From contig NZ_BNEB01000003.1 of NCBI RefSeq assembly GCF_016860545.1, forward strand, positions 1,860,001-1,924,000: a DNA stretch of 64,000 nucleotides, in the 5' to 3' direction. Shown here one piece after another: positions 15,508 to 25,060 of the stretch. This DNA comes from Streptomyces asoensis. GTDB lineage: Bacteria; Actinomycetota; Actinomycetes; Streptomycetales; Streptomycetaceae. The position numbers were made by a program, and so were the translations under genes. The notes below the pieces were generated by a model. The model searched no databases. It had not been told where the DNA came from and saw nothing but the letters and a program-made list of their open reading frames with translations. Numbering within the stretch: the first letter of the stretch is position 1; each line of letters starts with the position of its first letter.

Positions 15508-16827
15508 ATGACTGTCGCAGCCGCGTCGCCGAGCGCCTCCACCTCCGGCCCTGTTCCCGCCTCCGCCTCCGTCCCCGCGCCCGGCCCTTCGCCCGCGGCC
15601 GTCGCCGCCTCCGCTCCCGTGCCCGTTCCCCTTCCCGGGCGGGCCGCCCTGCCCGCGCTGGCGGCCCGGGTCCGGGTGACCGGCGGTTCGCCCGTGCGGG
15701 ACATCCTGGCGGTGACCGCCCGTCCCGAGGTGATCAACTTCGCGGGCGGACTGCCCGCTCCCGAGCTGTTCGACCGCGAGGGCGTGGCCGACGCGTTCCG
15801 GTACGCGCTCCAGGAGACCCCGGCCCAGGCCCTCCAGTACGCCACCACCGAGGGCGAACCGGTCCTGCGCGAGCAGTTGGCGGCGCGGACCACGGCACGG
15901 GGGCTGCCCACGGGCGCCGACGACCTCCTCGTCACCACGGGATCGCAGCAGGCCCTGTCCCTGCTGGCCACGGCACTCGTCGACCCCGGCGACACCGTCC
16001 TCGTCGAGGCCCCCTGCTACCTGGCCGCCCTCCAGGCCTTCGGACTGGCGGGAGCGCGGATCGTCGCCGTGCCCTGCGACGAGGACGGCCCCGACCCGCA
16101 GGCGCTCGCTGAGCTGGTCGTCCGGGAGCGGCCGAAGCTGTTCTACACCGTCCCCGCCTTCCAGAACCCGACCGGCCGCACGCTCTCCGCCGGGCGCCGC
16201 GCGGCCCTCGCGTCCGTCGCCGCCCGGCACGGCCTGTGGATCGTCGAGGACGACCCCTACGGCGAACTCCGCTACGAGGGCGAGCGCGTCGACTGGATCG
16301 CCGCCCACCCCGACGCCCGCGACCGTACGGTGCTGCTCGGCTCCTTCTCCAAGGTCATGGCCCCCGGCCTGCGGCTGGGCTGGCTGCGCGCTCCGGCCGA
16401 GCTGCGCCGGGCCTGTGCCGTCGCCAAGCAGGCCGCCGACCTGCACACGCCGACCGTCAACCAGCTCGCCGCGGCCCGCTATCTGACCGCCTGTGACCTC
16501 GACGCGCACGTGGCCCGGGTGGCCGCCGTGTACCGGGAGCGCCGGGACGCGCTGCTGGCCGGACTGGCGGACGCCCTGCCGCAGGGGTCGGTGTGGACCC
16601 GTCCCGAGGGCGGCATGTTCGTCTGGGCCCGCCTCCCCGAGGCGTACGACACCACGGCCCTGCTCCCGCAGGTCCTCGCCCAGGACGTGGCGTACGTCCC
16701 CGGCGCCCCCTTCTACGCCGGGGAACCGGACCGCGCGACCCTGCGCCTGTGCTTCGTGACCCAGACCCCGCCCGAGATCGAGGAGGGCCTGCGCAGGCTG
16801 GGACGGGGGCTCGGTGTCCTCGGGTAG
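15508..16827 (+). CDS. PLP-dependent aminotransferase, class I/II
   Basis: Fold-type I aminotransferase of 439 residues, cytoplasmic. After a 45-residue Ala/Ser/Pro N-terminal extension come INFAGGLPAPELF, LLVTTGSQQALSLLATAL, YTVPAFQNPTGRTLS, IVEDDPYGELRY and the PLP-lysine motif LLGSFSKVMAPGLRLGWL. The closest recognised group is the 2-aminoadipate/kynurenine/aromatic aminotransferases without the GntR HTH of MocR proteins. The exact substrate cannot be assigned. A TAGGGT element (15496-15501) lies six bases before the ATG without a ribosome binding site, so it may be leaderless, and then the Ala-rich extension is real. Confidence 0.88.
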   Translation: MTVAAASPSASTSGPVPASASVPAPGPSPAAVAASAPVPVPLPGRAALPALAARVRVTGGSPVRDILAVTARPEVINFAGGLPAPELFDREGVADAFRYALQETPAQALQYATTEGEPVLREQLAARTTARGLPTGADDLLVTTGSQQALSLLATALVDPGDTVLVEAPCYLAALQAFGLAGARIVAVPCDEDGPDPQALAELVVRERPKLFYTVPAFQNPTGRTLSAGRRAALASVAARHGLWIVEDDPYGELRYEGERVDWIAAHPDARDRTVLLGSFSKVMAPGLRLGWLRAPAELRRACAVAKQAADLHTPTVNQLAAARYLTACDLDAHVARVAAVYRERRDALLAGLADALPQGSVWTRPEGGMFVWARLPEAYDTTALLPQVLAQDVAYVPGAPFYAGEPDRATLRLCFVTQTPPEIEEGLRRLGRGLGVLG

Positions 16828-16845
16828 CCGGGGGCGGGGCCGGGG

Positions 16846-17661
16846 TCAGTCCCACCAGAAGGTCCACAGGGGTGCGTCGACCAGTTCGGCGGCATAGGCG
16901 CGCAGGGTGTCCGGGCCGTGCGCGGTGGCGGTGTCCGGGCAGAACGCGAAGTGTTCCGCCGCCACCCGCTCGGCCTCGGCCGGGGTGGTCGGCGGAGCCG
17001 CGACGGACACGACCAGCGTGTCGAAGCCGAGTGCCACCACCCGTATGCCGAAGCGGTCCTCCCAGGAGCGGAGCACCGCGCACAGCCGGGCGACGTCGTT
17101 CTCGTGGTTCAGCGGGCCGGTCCAGCCGATCGCCGCCGGGATGTCGGCGGAGCGCCGGGCCGCGACCAGGGCGAGATGCGGCTCCTTCGGCCAGGGCCGG
17201 GTGCCGTCCGTCAGGGAGTCGGCGACGGAGGCCGCGCGGGCGGCGGGGGTCGCGGTCGGCGTGGCGGCGGGGGCCAGGCCGGGCCAGTCAGGGCCGAACG
17301 GCTCCAAACGCGCGGGCAGTTCGTCCTCCGCGTCGCCCTCCCAGTACTCCGCGAGGACCTCGTCGGCGTCATGATCGCCCGGGTACGACATGTCGCCCGG
17401 CATCAGCTCCCACCGCGCGGGACCGCCCTGGGAGCCGCCCAGGTCGACGAGGACCGGAAGCAGGCCCGCACGGGCGGCCTGCGCGCCGAGGGCCCGCCAG
17501 GTGCCGGGCGAGGCCGGCTGCTGCGCGTGCCACAGCAGCGGCTCGTGCCAGGGACCGTCCTCGGTCTCGTCGATCAGGCTCCCCGGGGGGAGTTGCAGCC
17601 CCAGGGAGCGGCCGCTCGGGTCGGTCGTGAGCCCGGGCAGCGGGTTGGGAAGAGTCGCCAT
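16846..17661 (-). CDS. DUF4253 domain-containing protein
   Basis: Cytoplasmic protein of 271 residues from the ATG at 17661. The C-terminal 110 residues carry the DUF4253 pattern: EPHLALVAARRSADIPAAIGW, then ENDVARLCAVLRSWEDRFGIRVVALGFDTLVVSVA, and the typical ending ELVDAPLWTFWWD. The N-terminal part is variable. No catalytic residues are obvious and the function of the family is not known to me. It ends 18 bp from the convergent aminotransferase gene. Confidence 0.8.
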   Translation of the reverse strand: MATLPNPLPGLTTDPSGRSLGLQLPPGSLIDETEDGPWHEPLLWHAQQPASPGTWRALGAQAARAGLLPVLVDLGGSQGGPARWELMPGDMSYPGDHDADEVLAEYWEGDAEDELPARLEPFGPDWPGLAPAATPTATPAARAASVADSLTDGTRPWPKEPHLALVAARRSADIPAAIGWTGPLNHENDVARLCAVLRSWEDRFGIRVVALGFDTLVVSVAAPPTTPAEAERVAAEHFAFCPDTATAHGPDTLRAYAAELVDAPLWTFWWD

Positions 17662-17724
17662 GCCGGTGACTGTAAGGGCAGCCACCGACAACGGCCGCCC
17701 GCCGACGGACGGCCCGCTCCATGC

Positions 17725-17760
17725 CGGAGGGCGGCACCCCGGCCGGGATGCCGCCCTCCG
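17725..17760 (-). terminator. Hairpin after argS
   Basis: A 12-bp stem (17725-17736 with 17749-17760) with a 12-base GC-rich loop lies 13 bp beyond the argS stop. There is no U-run. Confidence 0.7.
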
Positions 17761-17773
17761 CAAGCCGTCCGGC

Positions 17774-19543
17774 TCAGAGCTTGTCGGGCGTCCGGATGCC
17801 GAGCAGGGCCATGCCCCGGTGGAGCGTGCGGCCCGTCAGGTCGACCAGGAACAGCCGGTTCTCGACGACCTCCGGCGCGTTGTCCGGGGACAGCACGTGG
17901 CACTGGTCGTAGAACGTCGTCAGGTGCGAGGCCAGCTGGTACAGGTACGCGGCCAGCTTGTGCGGCTCGTACGCCGCCGCCACCTCGTGCACCGTCTCGC
18001 CGAACTGGTCCAGGTGCAGGCCCAGCGCCCGCTCGGCCGGGGCCAGTTCCAGCTCCGGGTGGGCGGCCGGACGGGCCTCGCCCGCCTTGCGCAGGATCGA
18101 CTGGATCCGGGCGTACGCGTACTGGAGGTAGACCGACGTGTCGCCGTTCAGCGAGACCATCTGGTCCAGGTCGAACTTGTAGTCCCGGACGGCGGACGTC
18201 GACAGGTCGGCGTACTTCACCGCGCCGATGCCCACGTACCGGCCGTTCTCGGCGACCTCCTGGTCGGTCAGGCCCACCTTGTCGCGCTTCTCGCCGACGA
18301 CGGCCGTCGCGCGCTCCACCGCCTCGTCGAGGAGGTCGACCAGCTTGACCGTCTCGCCCTCACGGGTCTTGAACGGCTTGCCGTCCTTGCCGAGGACCGT
18401 GCCGAACGCCAACTGGTGCGCCTTGACACCGTCGTTCAGCCAGCCGGCCCGGCGCGCCGTCTCGAAGACCATCTTGAAGTGCAGCGACTGGCGGGCGTCC
18501 ACGACGTACAGCAGCGTGCTCGCCTTGAGGCCGAAGACCCGGTCGCGGATCGCCGACAGGTCGGTCGCCGCGTAGCCGTAGCCGCCGTCGGACTTCTGGA
18601 CGATCAGCGGGACCGGTTTGCCGTCCGGGCCCTTGACGTCGTCGAAGAAGACGCAGAGGGCGCCGTCGGAGCGGACCGCGACCCCGGACTCCTCCAGGAG
18701 CCGGCAGGTCTCGGCGAGCATGTCGTTGTAACCCGACTCGCCGACGATGTCCTCGTCGTGGATCTCCATGTCCAGCTTCTCGAAGACCGAGTAGAAGTAG
18801 ATCTTCGACTCGTCGACGAACTTCTGCCAGATCGCGAGCGTGTGCGGGTCGCCCGCCTGGAGGTCCACCACCCGGCGCCGGGCACGCGTCTTGAACTCCT
18901 CGTCCGCGTCGAACAGTTTGCGCGCGGTCTTGTAGAGGCGGTCGAGGTTCGACATCGCCTCCTCGCCGCTCACCCGGGACTCCTTGTGGTCCAGCTCGTG
19001 CGGGTGCTCGTCCAGGTACTGGATGAGCATGCCGAACTGGGTGCCCCAGTCGCCGATGTGGTGCCGGCGCACCACGTTCTCGCCGGTGAACTCGAGGATC
19101 TGCACCGTCGCGTCGCCGATGACCGCCGAGCGCAGGTGACCGACGTGCATCTCCTTCGCCACGTTCGGCTGGGCGTAGTCGATGACCGTCGTGCCCGGGT
19201 GCCCGGCGTGCGGCACGCCCAGGCGGTCCGCGTCCGCGTAGCGCGCCGCCAGGTTCTCGGTGATCGCCCGGTCGGTGACCGTCACGTTCAGGAAGCCGGG
19301 GCCCGAGACCTCGACCTCCTTGATCACGTCACCCGTGACGACCCGGGAGACGACCTGCGTCGCCAGTTCCCGCGGGTTCGCCTTCGCCTTCTTGGCCAGC
19401 GCCAGGATGCCGTTGGCCTGGAAGTCGGCCCGGTCGCTTCGTCGCAGCAGCGGGTCCGCGCCGGCGGCTTCCGGCAGGGTGGCCGAGAGGGCGGACGTCA
19501 GGTGCTGTTCGACGGAGTGGCTGAGGGACGTGACCGGGGCCAT
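17774..19543 (-). CDS. argS: Arginyl-tRNA synthetase
   Basis: Class I aminoacyl-tRNA synthetase charging tRNA(Arg); 589 residues, normal size. The N-terminal tRNA-binding domain is followed by the HIGH motif as HVGH in YAQPNVAKEMHVGHLRSAVIGD. The KMSKS region has the ArgRS-type variant GKPFKTREGETVKLVDLLDEA. The C-terminal anticodon-binding DALR domain ends in LLGIRTPDKL. ATG at 19543 was preferred over longer frames because it matches the family start. It is divergent from lysS across about 140 bp, so two synthetase genes share one promoter region. Confidence 0.97.
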   Translation of the reverse strand: MAPVTSLSHSVEQHLTSALSATLPEAAGADPLLRRSDRADFQANGILALAKKAKANPRELATQVVSRVVTGDVIKEVEVSGPGFLNVTVTDRAITENLAARYADADRLGVPHAGHPGTTVIDYAQPNVAKEMHVGHLRSAVIGDATVQILEFTGENVVRRHHIGDWGTQFGMLIQYLDEHPHELDHKESRVSGEEAMSNLDRLYKTARKLFDADEEFKTRARRRVVDLQAGDPHTLAIWQKFVDESKIYFYSVFEKLDMEIHDEDIVGESGYNDMLAETCRLLEESGVAVRSDGALCVFFDDVKGPDGKPVPLIVQKSDGGYGYAATDLSAIRDRVFGLKASTLLYVVDARQSLHFKMVFETARRAGWLNDGVKAHQLAFGTVLGKDGKPFKTREGETVKLVDLLDEAVERATAVVGEKRDKVGLTDQEVAENGRYVGIGAVKYADLSTSAVRDYKFDLDQMVSLNGDTSVYLQYAYARIQSILRKAGEARPAAHPELELAPAERALGLHLDQFGETVHEVAAAYEPHKLAAYLYQLASHLTTFYDQCHVLSPDNAPEVVENRLFLVDLTGRTLHRGMALLGIRTPDKL

Positions 19544-19684
19544 AGGAGTGGGTGCCGTTTCTCCTCGTGGGGATGGATGGGCACAGCCAGTATCCCATGG
19601 GGGGTAAAGCGGTTTTCCCGGGCGCGGGGCCGTCTGGGACAATGAAACGCACTTCAAACCCGGAAGCCTTCAGAACAAGAGGAC

Positions 19685-21427
19685 GTGCCGATCGTGGCTC
19701 TGAGCACCGAGACCACCGACTGGGTCTCCCGTTTCGCGGATGAGGTCATCGAGGAGTCGGAGCGCCGGGCCCCGGGGAAACCGGTCGTCGTCGCCTCCGG
19801 ACTCTCCCCGTCGGGGCCGATCCACCTGGGCAACCTCCGCGAGGTCATGACCCCGCACCTGGTCGCCGACGAGATCCGCCGGCGCGGCCACCAGGTCCGG
19901 CACCTGATCTCCTGGGACGACTACGACCGCTTCCGCAAGGTCCCGCAGGGCATCGACGGTGTCGACGGGTCGTGGGCCGAGCACATCGGCAAGCCGCTGA
20001 CCTCCGTGCCGGCGCCGCTGGGTTCGGCGTACCCGAACTGGGCCGAGCACTTCAAGGCCGCGATGGTCGGCTCGCTGGCCGAGCTCGGTGTGGAGTTCGA
20101 CGGGATCAGCCAGACGGCGCAGTACACCTCCGGCGTCTACCGCGAGCAGATCCTGCACGCGATGCGGCACCGCGGTGACATCGACGCGATCCTCGACCAG
20201 TACCGCACCAAGAAGGCCCCCGCGAAGAAGCAGCAGCAGAAGCCGCTGGACGAGGCCGAGCTCGAGGCGGCGGAGGGGTCGGGCGCGGCGGGCGAGGACG
20301 ACGGCTCGTCCGGTTCGGCCGGCTACTTCCCGTACAAGCCCTACTGCGGCAACTGCGAGAAGGACCTCACCACGGTCACCTCCTACGTCGACGACACCAC
20401 CGAGCTGTCGTACACCTGCACCGCCTGCGGATTCGCCGAGACCGTCCGGCTCAACGAGTTCAACCGCGGCAAGCTGGTCTGGAAGGTCGACTGGCCGATG
20501 CGCTGGGCGTACGAGGGCGTCGTCTTCGAGCCGAGCGGCGTCGACCACTCCTCGCCCGGGTCCAGCTTCCAGGTCGGCGGCCAGATCGTCGGGATCTTCG
20601 GCGGCAAGCAGCCCATCGGGCCCATGTACGCCTTCGTCGGCATCAGCGGCATGGCCAAGATGTCCTCGTCCAAGGGCGGTGTGCCCACCGCCGCGGACGC
20701 GCTGAAGATCATGGAGCCGCAGCTCCTGCGCTGGCTCTACGCCCGCCGGCGTCCCAACCAGTCCTTCAAGATCGCCTTCGACCAGGAGATCCAGCGGCTC
20801 TACGACGAGTGGGACAAGCTGGACGCCAAGGTCGCCGAGGGCACGGCCCTCCCGGCCGACGCGGCCGCCCACTCCCGCGCCGTCGGCACGGCCGCCGGCG
20901 AGCTGCCGCGCACCGCCCGCCCGCTGCCGTACCGCACGCTGGCCTCCGTCGCCGACATCACCGCCGGACACGAGGACCAGGCGCTGCGGATCCTCTCCGA
21001 GCTCGATCCGGAGCACCCGCTCGGCTCCCTCGGCGAGGCCCGTCCGCGCTACGACAGGGCGGAGGCGTGGATCAACACCCATGTCCCTGCTGACCAGCGC
21101 ACCATCGTGCGCGGCGAGCCCGACGCCGAACTGCTGAAGTCCCTCGACGAGGCCTCCCGGCAGTCCCTGCGGCTCCTGCTCGACGGCCTGGCCTCCCACT
21201 GGTCCCTCGACGGCCTGTCCCACCTCGTCTACGGCGTCCCGAAGGTGCAGGCGGGCTTCTCCGCCGACGCGGGCCCCAAGGAGCTGCCGCCGGAGATCAA
21301 GACCGCCCAGCGGACGTTCTTCGCCCTGCTCTACCACCTGCTGGTCGGCCGGGACACCGGCCCGCGCCTGCCCACCCTGCTGCTGGCCGTGGGCCAGGAC
21401 CGGGTGCGGACCCTGCTCGGGGACTAG
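19685..21427 (+). CDS. lysS: Class I lysyl-tRNA synthetase
   Basis: Archaeal-type (class I) LysRS of 580 residues, unrelated in fold to the common class II enzyme. HIGH appears as HLGN in ASGLSPSGPIHLGNLREVM and KMSKS as KMSSS in GISGMAKMSSSKGG. A zinc-binding CGNC...CTAC pair lies in CGNCEKDLTTVT and YTCTACGFAE. An acidic Lys/Gln-rich insertion (about residues 180-215) is probably a flexible loop. The GTG start follows an AGAGGA site. Class I LysRS is usual in Streptomyces. Confidence 0.95.
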   Translation: MPIVALSTETTDWVSRFADEVIEESERRAPGKPVVVASGLSPSGPIHLGNLREVMTPHLVADEIRRRGHQVRHLISWDDYDRFRKVPQGIDGVDGSWAEHIGKPLTSVPAPLGSAYPNWAEHFKAAMVGSLAELGVEFDGISQTAQYTSGVYREQILHAMRHRGDIDAILDQYRTKKAPAKKQQQKPLDEAELEAAEGSGAAGEDDGSSGSAGYFPYKPYCGNCEKDLTTVTSYVDDTTELSYTCTACGFAETVRLNEFNRGKLVWKVDWPMRWAYEGVVFEPSGVDHSSPGSSFQVGGQIVGIFGGKQPIGPMYAFVGISGMAKMSSSKGGVPTAADALKIMEPQLLRWLYARRRPNQSFKIAFDQEIQRLYDEWDKLDAKVAEGTALPADAAAHSRAVGTAAGELPRTARPLPYRTLASVADITAGHEDQALRILSELDPEHPLGSLGEARPRYDRAEAWINTHVPADQRTIVRGEPDAELLKSLDEASRQSLRLLLDGLASHWSLDGLSHLVYGVPKVQAGFSADAGPKELPPEIKTAQRTFFALLYHLLVGRDTGPRLPTLLLAVGQDRVRTLLGD

Positions 21428-21442
21428 GACACGGCAAAAGAA

Positions 21443-21474
21443 GGGGCCCCCGCACCGACCGGTGCGGGGGCCCC
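21443..21474. terminator. Bidirectional terminator after lysS
   Basis: A perfect 14-bp GC stem (21443-21456 with 21461-21474) with a GACC loop lies 15 bp beyond the lysS stop and 40 bp before the end of the convergent gene. Confidence 0.88.
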
Positions 21475-21513
21475 ATTCGTGCTGTGTGCCGTGCGCCGTG
21501 TGACCGGGCCGGG

Positions 21514-22812
21514 CTACGCGATGTGGTCCTCCTCCAGCTCCGCCGTGTGGCGCTGCTGGAAACGCTCCGCGAGGTTCTTCAGCTCGCTGGGGCTCATGGT
21601 CGTGCCGTAGGTCGCCTGGATGTTGTCGCCGAGGACGCGCGGCGTGGGGTAGCTGCCGTCGATCGACTGACGGAACACCTGGTAGTAGGCATCGTCGTCG
21701 GGCTCGGGCGGGCCGCCGCCCTCACCGAGCTCGCGGCTGCGGCCCGGGACCACCGGGATCGGGAACGAGCCGGTCTCCTCCGGGGAGGGCTCCTGGACGG
21801 GCGGCTCCTCCAGGTACTGGTCCTGGTACTGCTCGGCCTGCCGCTGCTCCTCGTACCACCGGTCGTACTGTTCCGAGGGGTCGTACGTGGGGTCGTAGCC
21901 CCCCTGGTACGCCACCTCGTGCGGCGCCTGGAACCAGGGGCTCTGCTCCTCCTCGGGAGCGGGCGCGTAGCCGGCCTGCGCCGGCTGCTGCCGCAGCGGC
22001 TGCGCCTGCCGGGCCTGCTGCGCCGCGGGAGCCGCCTCGACGGCCCGGATACCGGGGTCGGCCGCCGCCAGCTGCTGCTGGGGCACGGCCGCCGTCACCT
22101 GGGCCGCGGGGAGCACGGGCGGCTCTATGCCCGCCGCCGCCAGCCCCGCCGGGGCCGTCTCCGCGAGCGGGACGCCGTAGCGGGCCAGCCGCAGCGGCAT
22201 CAGCGACTCCACCGGGGCCTTGCGGCGCCAGGCACGGCCGAAGCGCGAGCGCAGCCTCGCCTGGTAGACGAGACGTTCCTGCTCCAGCTTGATCACCTGG
22301 TCGTAGGAGCGCAGCTCCCACAGCTTCATCCGGCGCCACAGCAGGAAGGTGGGGAGCGGGGAGAGCAGCCAGCGCGTGATGCGCACGCCCTCCATGTGCT
22401 TGTCCGCCGTGATGTCGGCGATCCGGCCGATCGCGTGCCGGGCCGCCTCGACGGCCACCACGAACAGGATCGGGATCACCGCGTGCATGCCCGTGCCCAG
22501 CGGGTCCGGCCAGGCCGCCGCGCCGTTGAAGGCGATCGTCGCCGCCGTCAGCAGCCAGGCCGTCTGCCGCAGCAGCGGGAACGGGATGCGGATCCAGGTC
22601 AGCAGCAGGTCCAGGGCCAGCAGGACGCAGATACCCGCGTCGATGCCGATCGGGAACACGTACGAGAAGTTCCCGAAGCCCTTCTCGATGGCCAGCTCCC
22701 GGACGGCCGCGTACGAACCGGCGAAGCCGATGCCGGCGATGATCACGGCGCCGGTCACGACCACGCCGATGAGAACGCGGTGCATCCGGGTCAGCTGTAT
22801 TGGCGCGGACAC
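21514..22812 (-). CDS. DUF2637 membrane protein
   Basis: Protein of 432 residues. Four membrane segments fill the first 130 residues (VLIGVVVTGAVIIAGIGFAG; FPIGIDAGICVLLALDLLLTW; LLTAATIAFNGAAAWP; VIPILFVVAVEAARHAI). A basic cytoplasmic stretch follows (LLWRRMKLWELRSYDQVIKL), then a long Pro/Gln/Glu-rich disordered region and a small conserved C-terminal domain (DDDAYYQVFRQSIDGSYPTPRVLGDNIQ...). DUF2637 proteins of this shape are often encoded near actinobacterial conjugation or SpdB-like genes, but nothing of that kind is nearby. GTG at 22812 follows GGGGAGGGGA. Confidence 0.82.
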   Translation of the reverse strand: MSAPIQLTRMHRVLIGVVVTGAVIIAGIGFAGSYAAVRELAIEKGFGNFSYVFPIGIDAGICVLLALDLLLTWIRIPFPLLRQTAWLLTAATIAFNGAAAWPDPLGTGMHAVIPILFVVAVEAARHAIGRIADITADKHMEGVRITRWLLSPLPTFLLWRRMKLWELRSYDQVIKLEQERLVYQARLRSRFGRAWRRKAPVESLMPLRLARYGVPLAETAPAGLAAAGIEPPVLPAAQVTAAVPQQQLAAADPGIRAVEAAPAAQQARQAQPLRQQPAQAGYAPAPEEEQSPWFQAPHEVAYQGGYDPTYDPSEQYDRWYEEQRQAEQYQDQYLEEPPVQEPSPEETGSFPIPVVPGRSRELGEGGGPPEPDDDAYYQVFRQSIDGSYPTPRVLGDNIQATYGTTMSPSELKNLAERFQQRHTAELEEDHIA

Positions 22813-22888
22813 CCGTACTCCCCTCCCCTTGCGTGTTCTTGCGCGCAACAGGGTGGCACATGTGTGCGGCGCACGTGTTGCCGGTCTG

Positions 22889-23887
22889 TCAGCTCTTCGC
22901 GGAAGCGGAAGTCTTCGGGGCCGCTGCCGCCGCCTTGGACGCCGTCGCCCCGGGGGTCGCCGAGGCCGAACCGGAAGCCGTCCTGGACGGCGACGCCGAC
23001 GGCGCGGAGGACGCCGACCCCGACGGGGACGGGCTCGCCGGGCTCTTGCCCGAGGTGTCCGAACTGCCGCCGCCACCCTCGCCGTTGGCCGACTGCACGG
23101 CAGCCACCGCCTCCTTGGCCGCCTTCTCCGCGGCCTTCGTCAGGGTGTCCGCGCTCGGCGACTTGTCACCCGCGAGTCCGGCTCCGTTGTAGTCGAGCGT
23201 GACCACGACGTTCTCGACGCGGGCCACGACCGTCTGCTGCTTGAAGGCGCCTTCCGACTTCTTCAGGTCGTAGTGCACCGAGGTGGCCTCGTCGCCCGTC
23301 GCGGCGGCCGGCTCCGACTTCACGTTCTTGGCGCCCGACACCGCCTGGGAGTCCTTGACCTGCTTGGCGTAGTACGCCTTCGCCTGGGTCTCGCCGTCGC
23401 CGGTCGTCGCGTCCGACTCGAAACGCAGCAGGGAGACGTTCAGCCAGCGGAACTGCGAGCCCTTGACGCCGTTGTTGGCCAGGCTGGACCAGGAGCAGCT
23501 GGCCCGGGCGGCGGTGTCGCTGGACGTCCCCTCCTTGCCCTTGGCGGCGCCCTTCGGCACCAGCTCCGTCAGCGTCTTCTTCGACACCACCGCGCACGCC
23601 TCGGGCAGCTTCTTGTACGCCGCCGCCTGCACGGTCGGTGCGGCGCTCGCCGCGGAGCCGGCGTCGGCGCCGGAACCGGCACCGGTGGAGGCGGCGGAGT
23701 CCTTCGTGTCGTCGCCCGAGCCGGAGTCCGAGGAGCAGCCGGCGGCGATCAGCATCACCGGGACGGCGACCACCGCGGCCAGCAGGCGGCTTGCTCCGCC
23801 GGTCCGCCTCACTCGCTCGGCACGCTGCTCGCGCTCGTCAAACTGGCCGTCTCGCTGGGCTCGTCGCTGCATGGTTCCTTCACTCAT
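22889..23887 (-). CDS. DUF3558 lipoprotein
   Basis: Exported lipoprotein of 332 residues. A hydrophobic segment after a charged N-region (SRLLAAVVAVPVMLIAAGC) ends in a lipobox, followed by a Ser/Asp/Ala spacer. The DUF3558-like core contains KKLPEACAVVSKKTLTELVP, a second Cys in RASCSWSSL and VVARVENVVVTLDYNG. The last 70 residues are Ser/Pro/Ala low complexity. The start at 23887 has AGGA about 12 bases upstream; the ATG at 23872 is an alternative. A paralogue lies immediately upstream. Function unknown. Confidence 0.8.
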   Translation of the reverse strand: MSEGTMQRRAQRDGQFDEREQRAERVRRTGGASRLLAAVVAVPVMLIAAGCSSDSGSGDDTKDSAASTGAGSGADAGSAASAAPTVQAAAYKKLPEACAVVSKKTLTELVPKGAAKGKEGTSSDTAARASCSWSSLANNGVKGSQFRWLNVSLLRFESDATTGDGETQAKAYYAKQVKDSQAVSGAKNVKSEPAAATGDEATSVHYDLKKSEGAFKQQTVVARVENVVVTLDYNGAGLAGDKSPSADTLTKAAEKAAKEAVAAVQSANGEGGGGSSDTSGKSPASPSPSGSASSAPSASPSRTASGSASATPGATASKAAAAAPKTSASAKS

Positions 23888-24005
23888 GACGCTCGTGGTT
23901 CCTGCGGTCGGATCGGGTCCGAGGGGCCACCGTAGTCGGTGAAGAAGCTGTGCGGCTCCGCTTCGACGGCTTCGCGGGGCGGGTGCGAACCGGGCCGAAG
24001 TGCCC

Positions 24006-24830
24006 TCAGCCGGCCAGCGAGTCGTCCAGCTGTGCGGCCAGTTTCCGGGCCTTGTCCTGCATTTCCTCACTGTCCGGCACCACGCCGACGGTCGCCGGCT
24101 GCTCCTCGTACGCGATGGTCACGAGGACGTTGGACGTGCGGAACGCCACAGTCACCGTGCGCTGTTCGGCCGTCGAACCGGAGCTGCCGAGCGCGTCGTC
24201 GATGAACGCCTCGTCGCCCAGGTCCTCCAGGAGGCGGGGCTGGAGTTCGGCCGGCGCGACGGTCGAGGAGGCCGACGCCGACGCCGTCGCGGAGGCGGTG
24301 GCGGACGGGGACGCGGAGGCCGTCGCGGAGCCGGAGGGGCTCCCGCTCGGCGAGGGCGAACCGCTCGTCGAGACGGCGGGCGCCGGGAGGTCGGCCGCGG
24401 CGACCCGCTTGGCGAAGAGCGCCTCGGCCTGGTTGTCGTCGCTCACGGCGTTGTCGTAGGAGACGACGCGCTCGAAGTCGACGAGGAGATGGTCGGTGGC
24501 GTCCGCCGACTCCACCTTCCATCGGCAGCCCACCTTGCGGTCCGTGTCGTACGTCAGCGTCGCCTCGCCGGCATAGGCCGTGTCGCGCTGTGTCTCGTCG
24601 GCGAGTTGCCTGATGCCGGGGAGCAGCGAGTCCAGCGTGGAGCGGCTCACCACCCCGCACGCCTCGGGCAGCGTCGCGTACTTGCCGGGCTGGGCCGCGG
24701 CGGTCGCCGTACCCGCCTGGCCGGGGTTGGAGTCGTCCGTCGAACCGCCTTCGTCCGAACCGCCGGTGCAGCCGGCCAGCAGCGCCGCGAGGAGCGCGAC
24801 GACGCCGGGTACGTATGCCTTCCGCTGCAC
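24006..24830 (-). CDS. DUF3558 lipoprotein, paralogue
   Basis: Exported lipoprotein of 274 residues from a GTG start with GAGAGGAG in front. The signal peptide VPGVVALLAALLAGC carries a lipobox. The core repeats the neighbour's pattern: YATLPEACGVVSRSTLDSLLP, VGCRWKVES and VAFRTSNVLVTIAYEE. It differs by a Ser/Ala/Pro insertion placed in the middle of the domain (STSGSPSPSGSPSGS) where the neighbour has its low-complexity tail at the end. Tandem duplication of a surface lipoprotein is the likeliest origin. Confidence 0.8.
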   Translation of the reverse strand: MQRKAYVPGVVALLAALLAGCTGGSDEGGSTDDSNPGQAGTATAAAQPGKYATLPEACGVVSRSTLDSLLPGIRQLADETQRDTAYAGEATLTYDTDRKVGCRWKVESADATDHLLVDFERVVSYDNAVSDDNQAEALFAKRVAAADLPAPAVSTSGSPSPSGSPSGSATASASPSATASATASASASSTVAPAELQPRLLEDLGDEAFIDDALGSSGSTAEQRTVTVAFRTSNVLVTIAYEEQPATVGVVPDSEEMQDKARKLAAQLDDSLAG

Positions 24831-25060
24831 GGTCGGCTCCTCTCGACGGTCAGGTTCGTCCGCCGTGGGCGACGGTCGGGGTGATGGGCGGCGGGCCGGT
24901 GTCCCCGCTGGTTATTCGCTTGCCGGGCGAGGGCGGTCCCTGGAGACAATGTGTATCGCACGTGGAGCTGTGGATGCCGGTCCGCTGTCCTTTTCATCGA
25001 CCTTGGCGCCAGTTTTGCGACTTGAGACTTCTGTATCGGTTCCGGGGGAATGAGGACGTT

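Noticed and set aside
21484..23202. 572-codon plus-strand frame opposite the DUF2637 gene
   Set aside because: Low-complexity Arg/Leu/Gly composition, no ribosome binding site, and it covers a well-supported opposite-strand gene.
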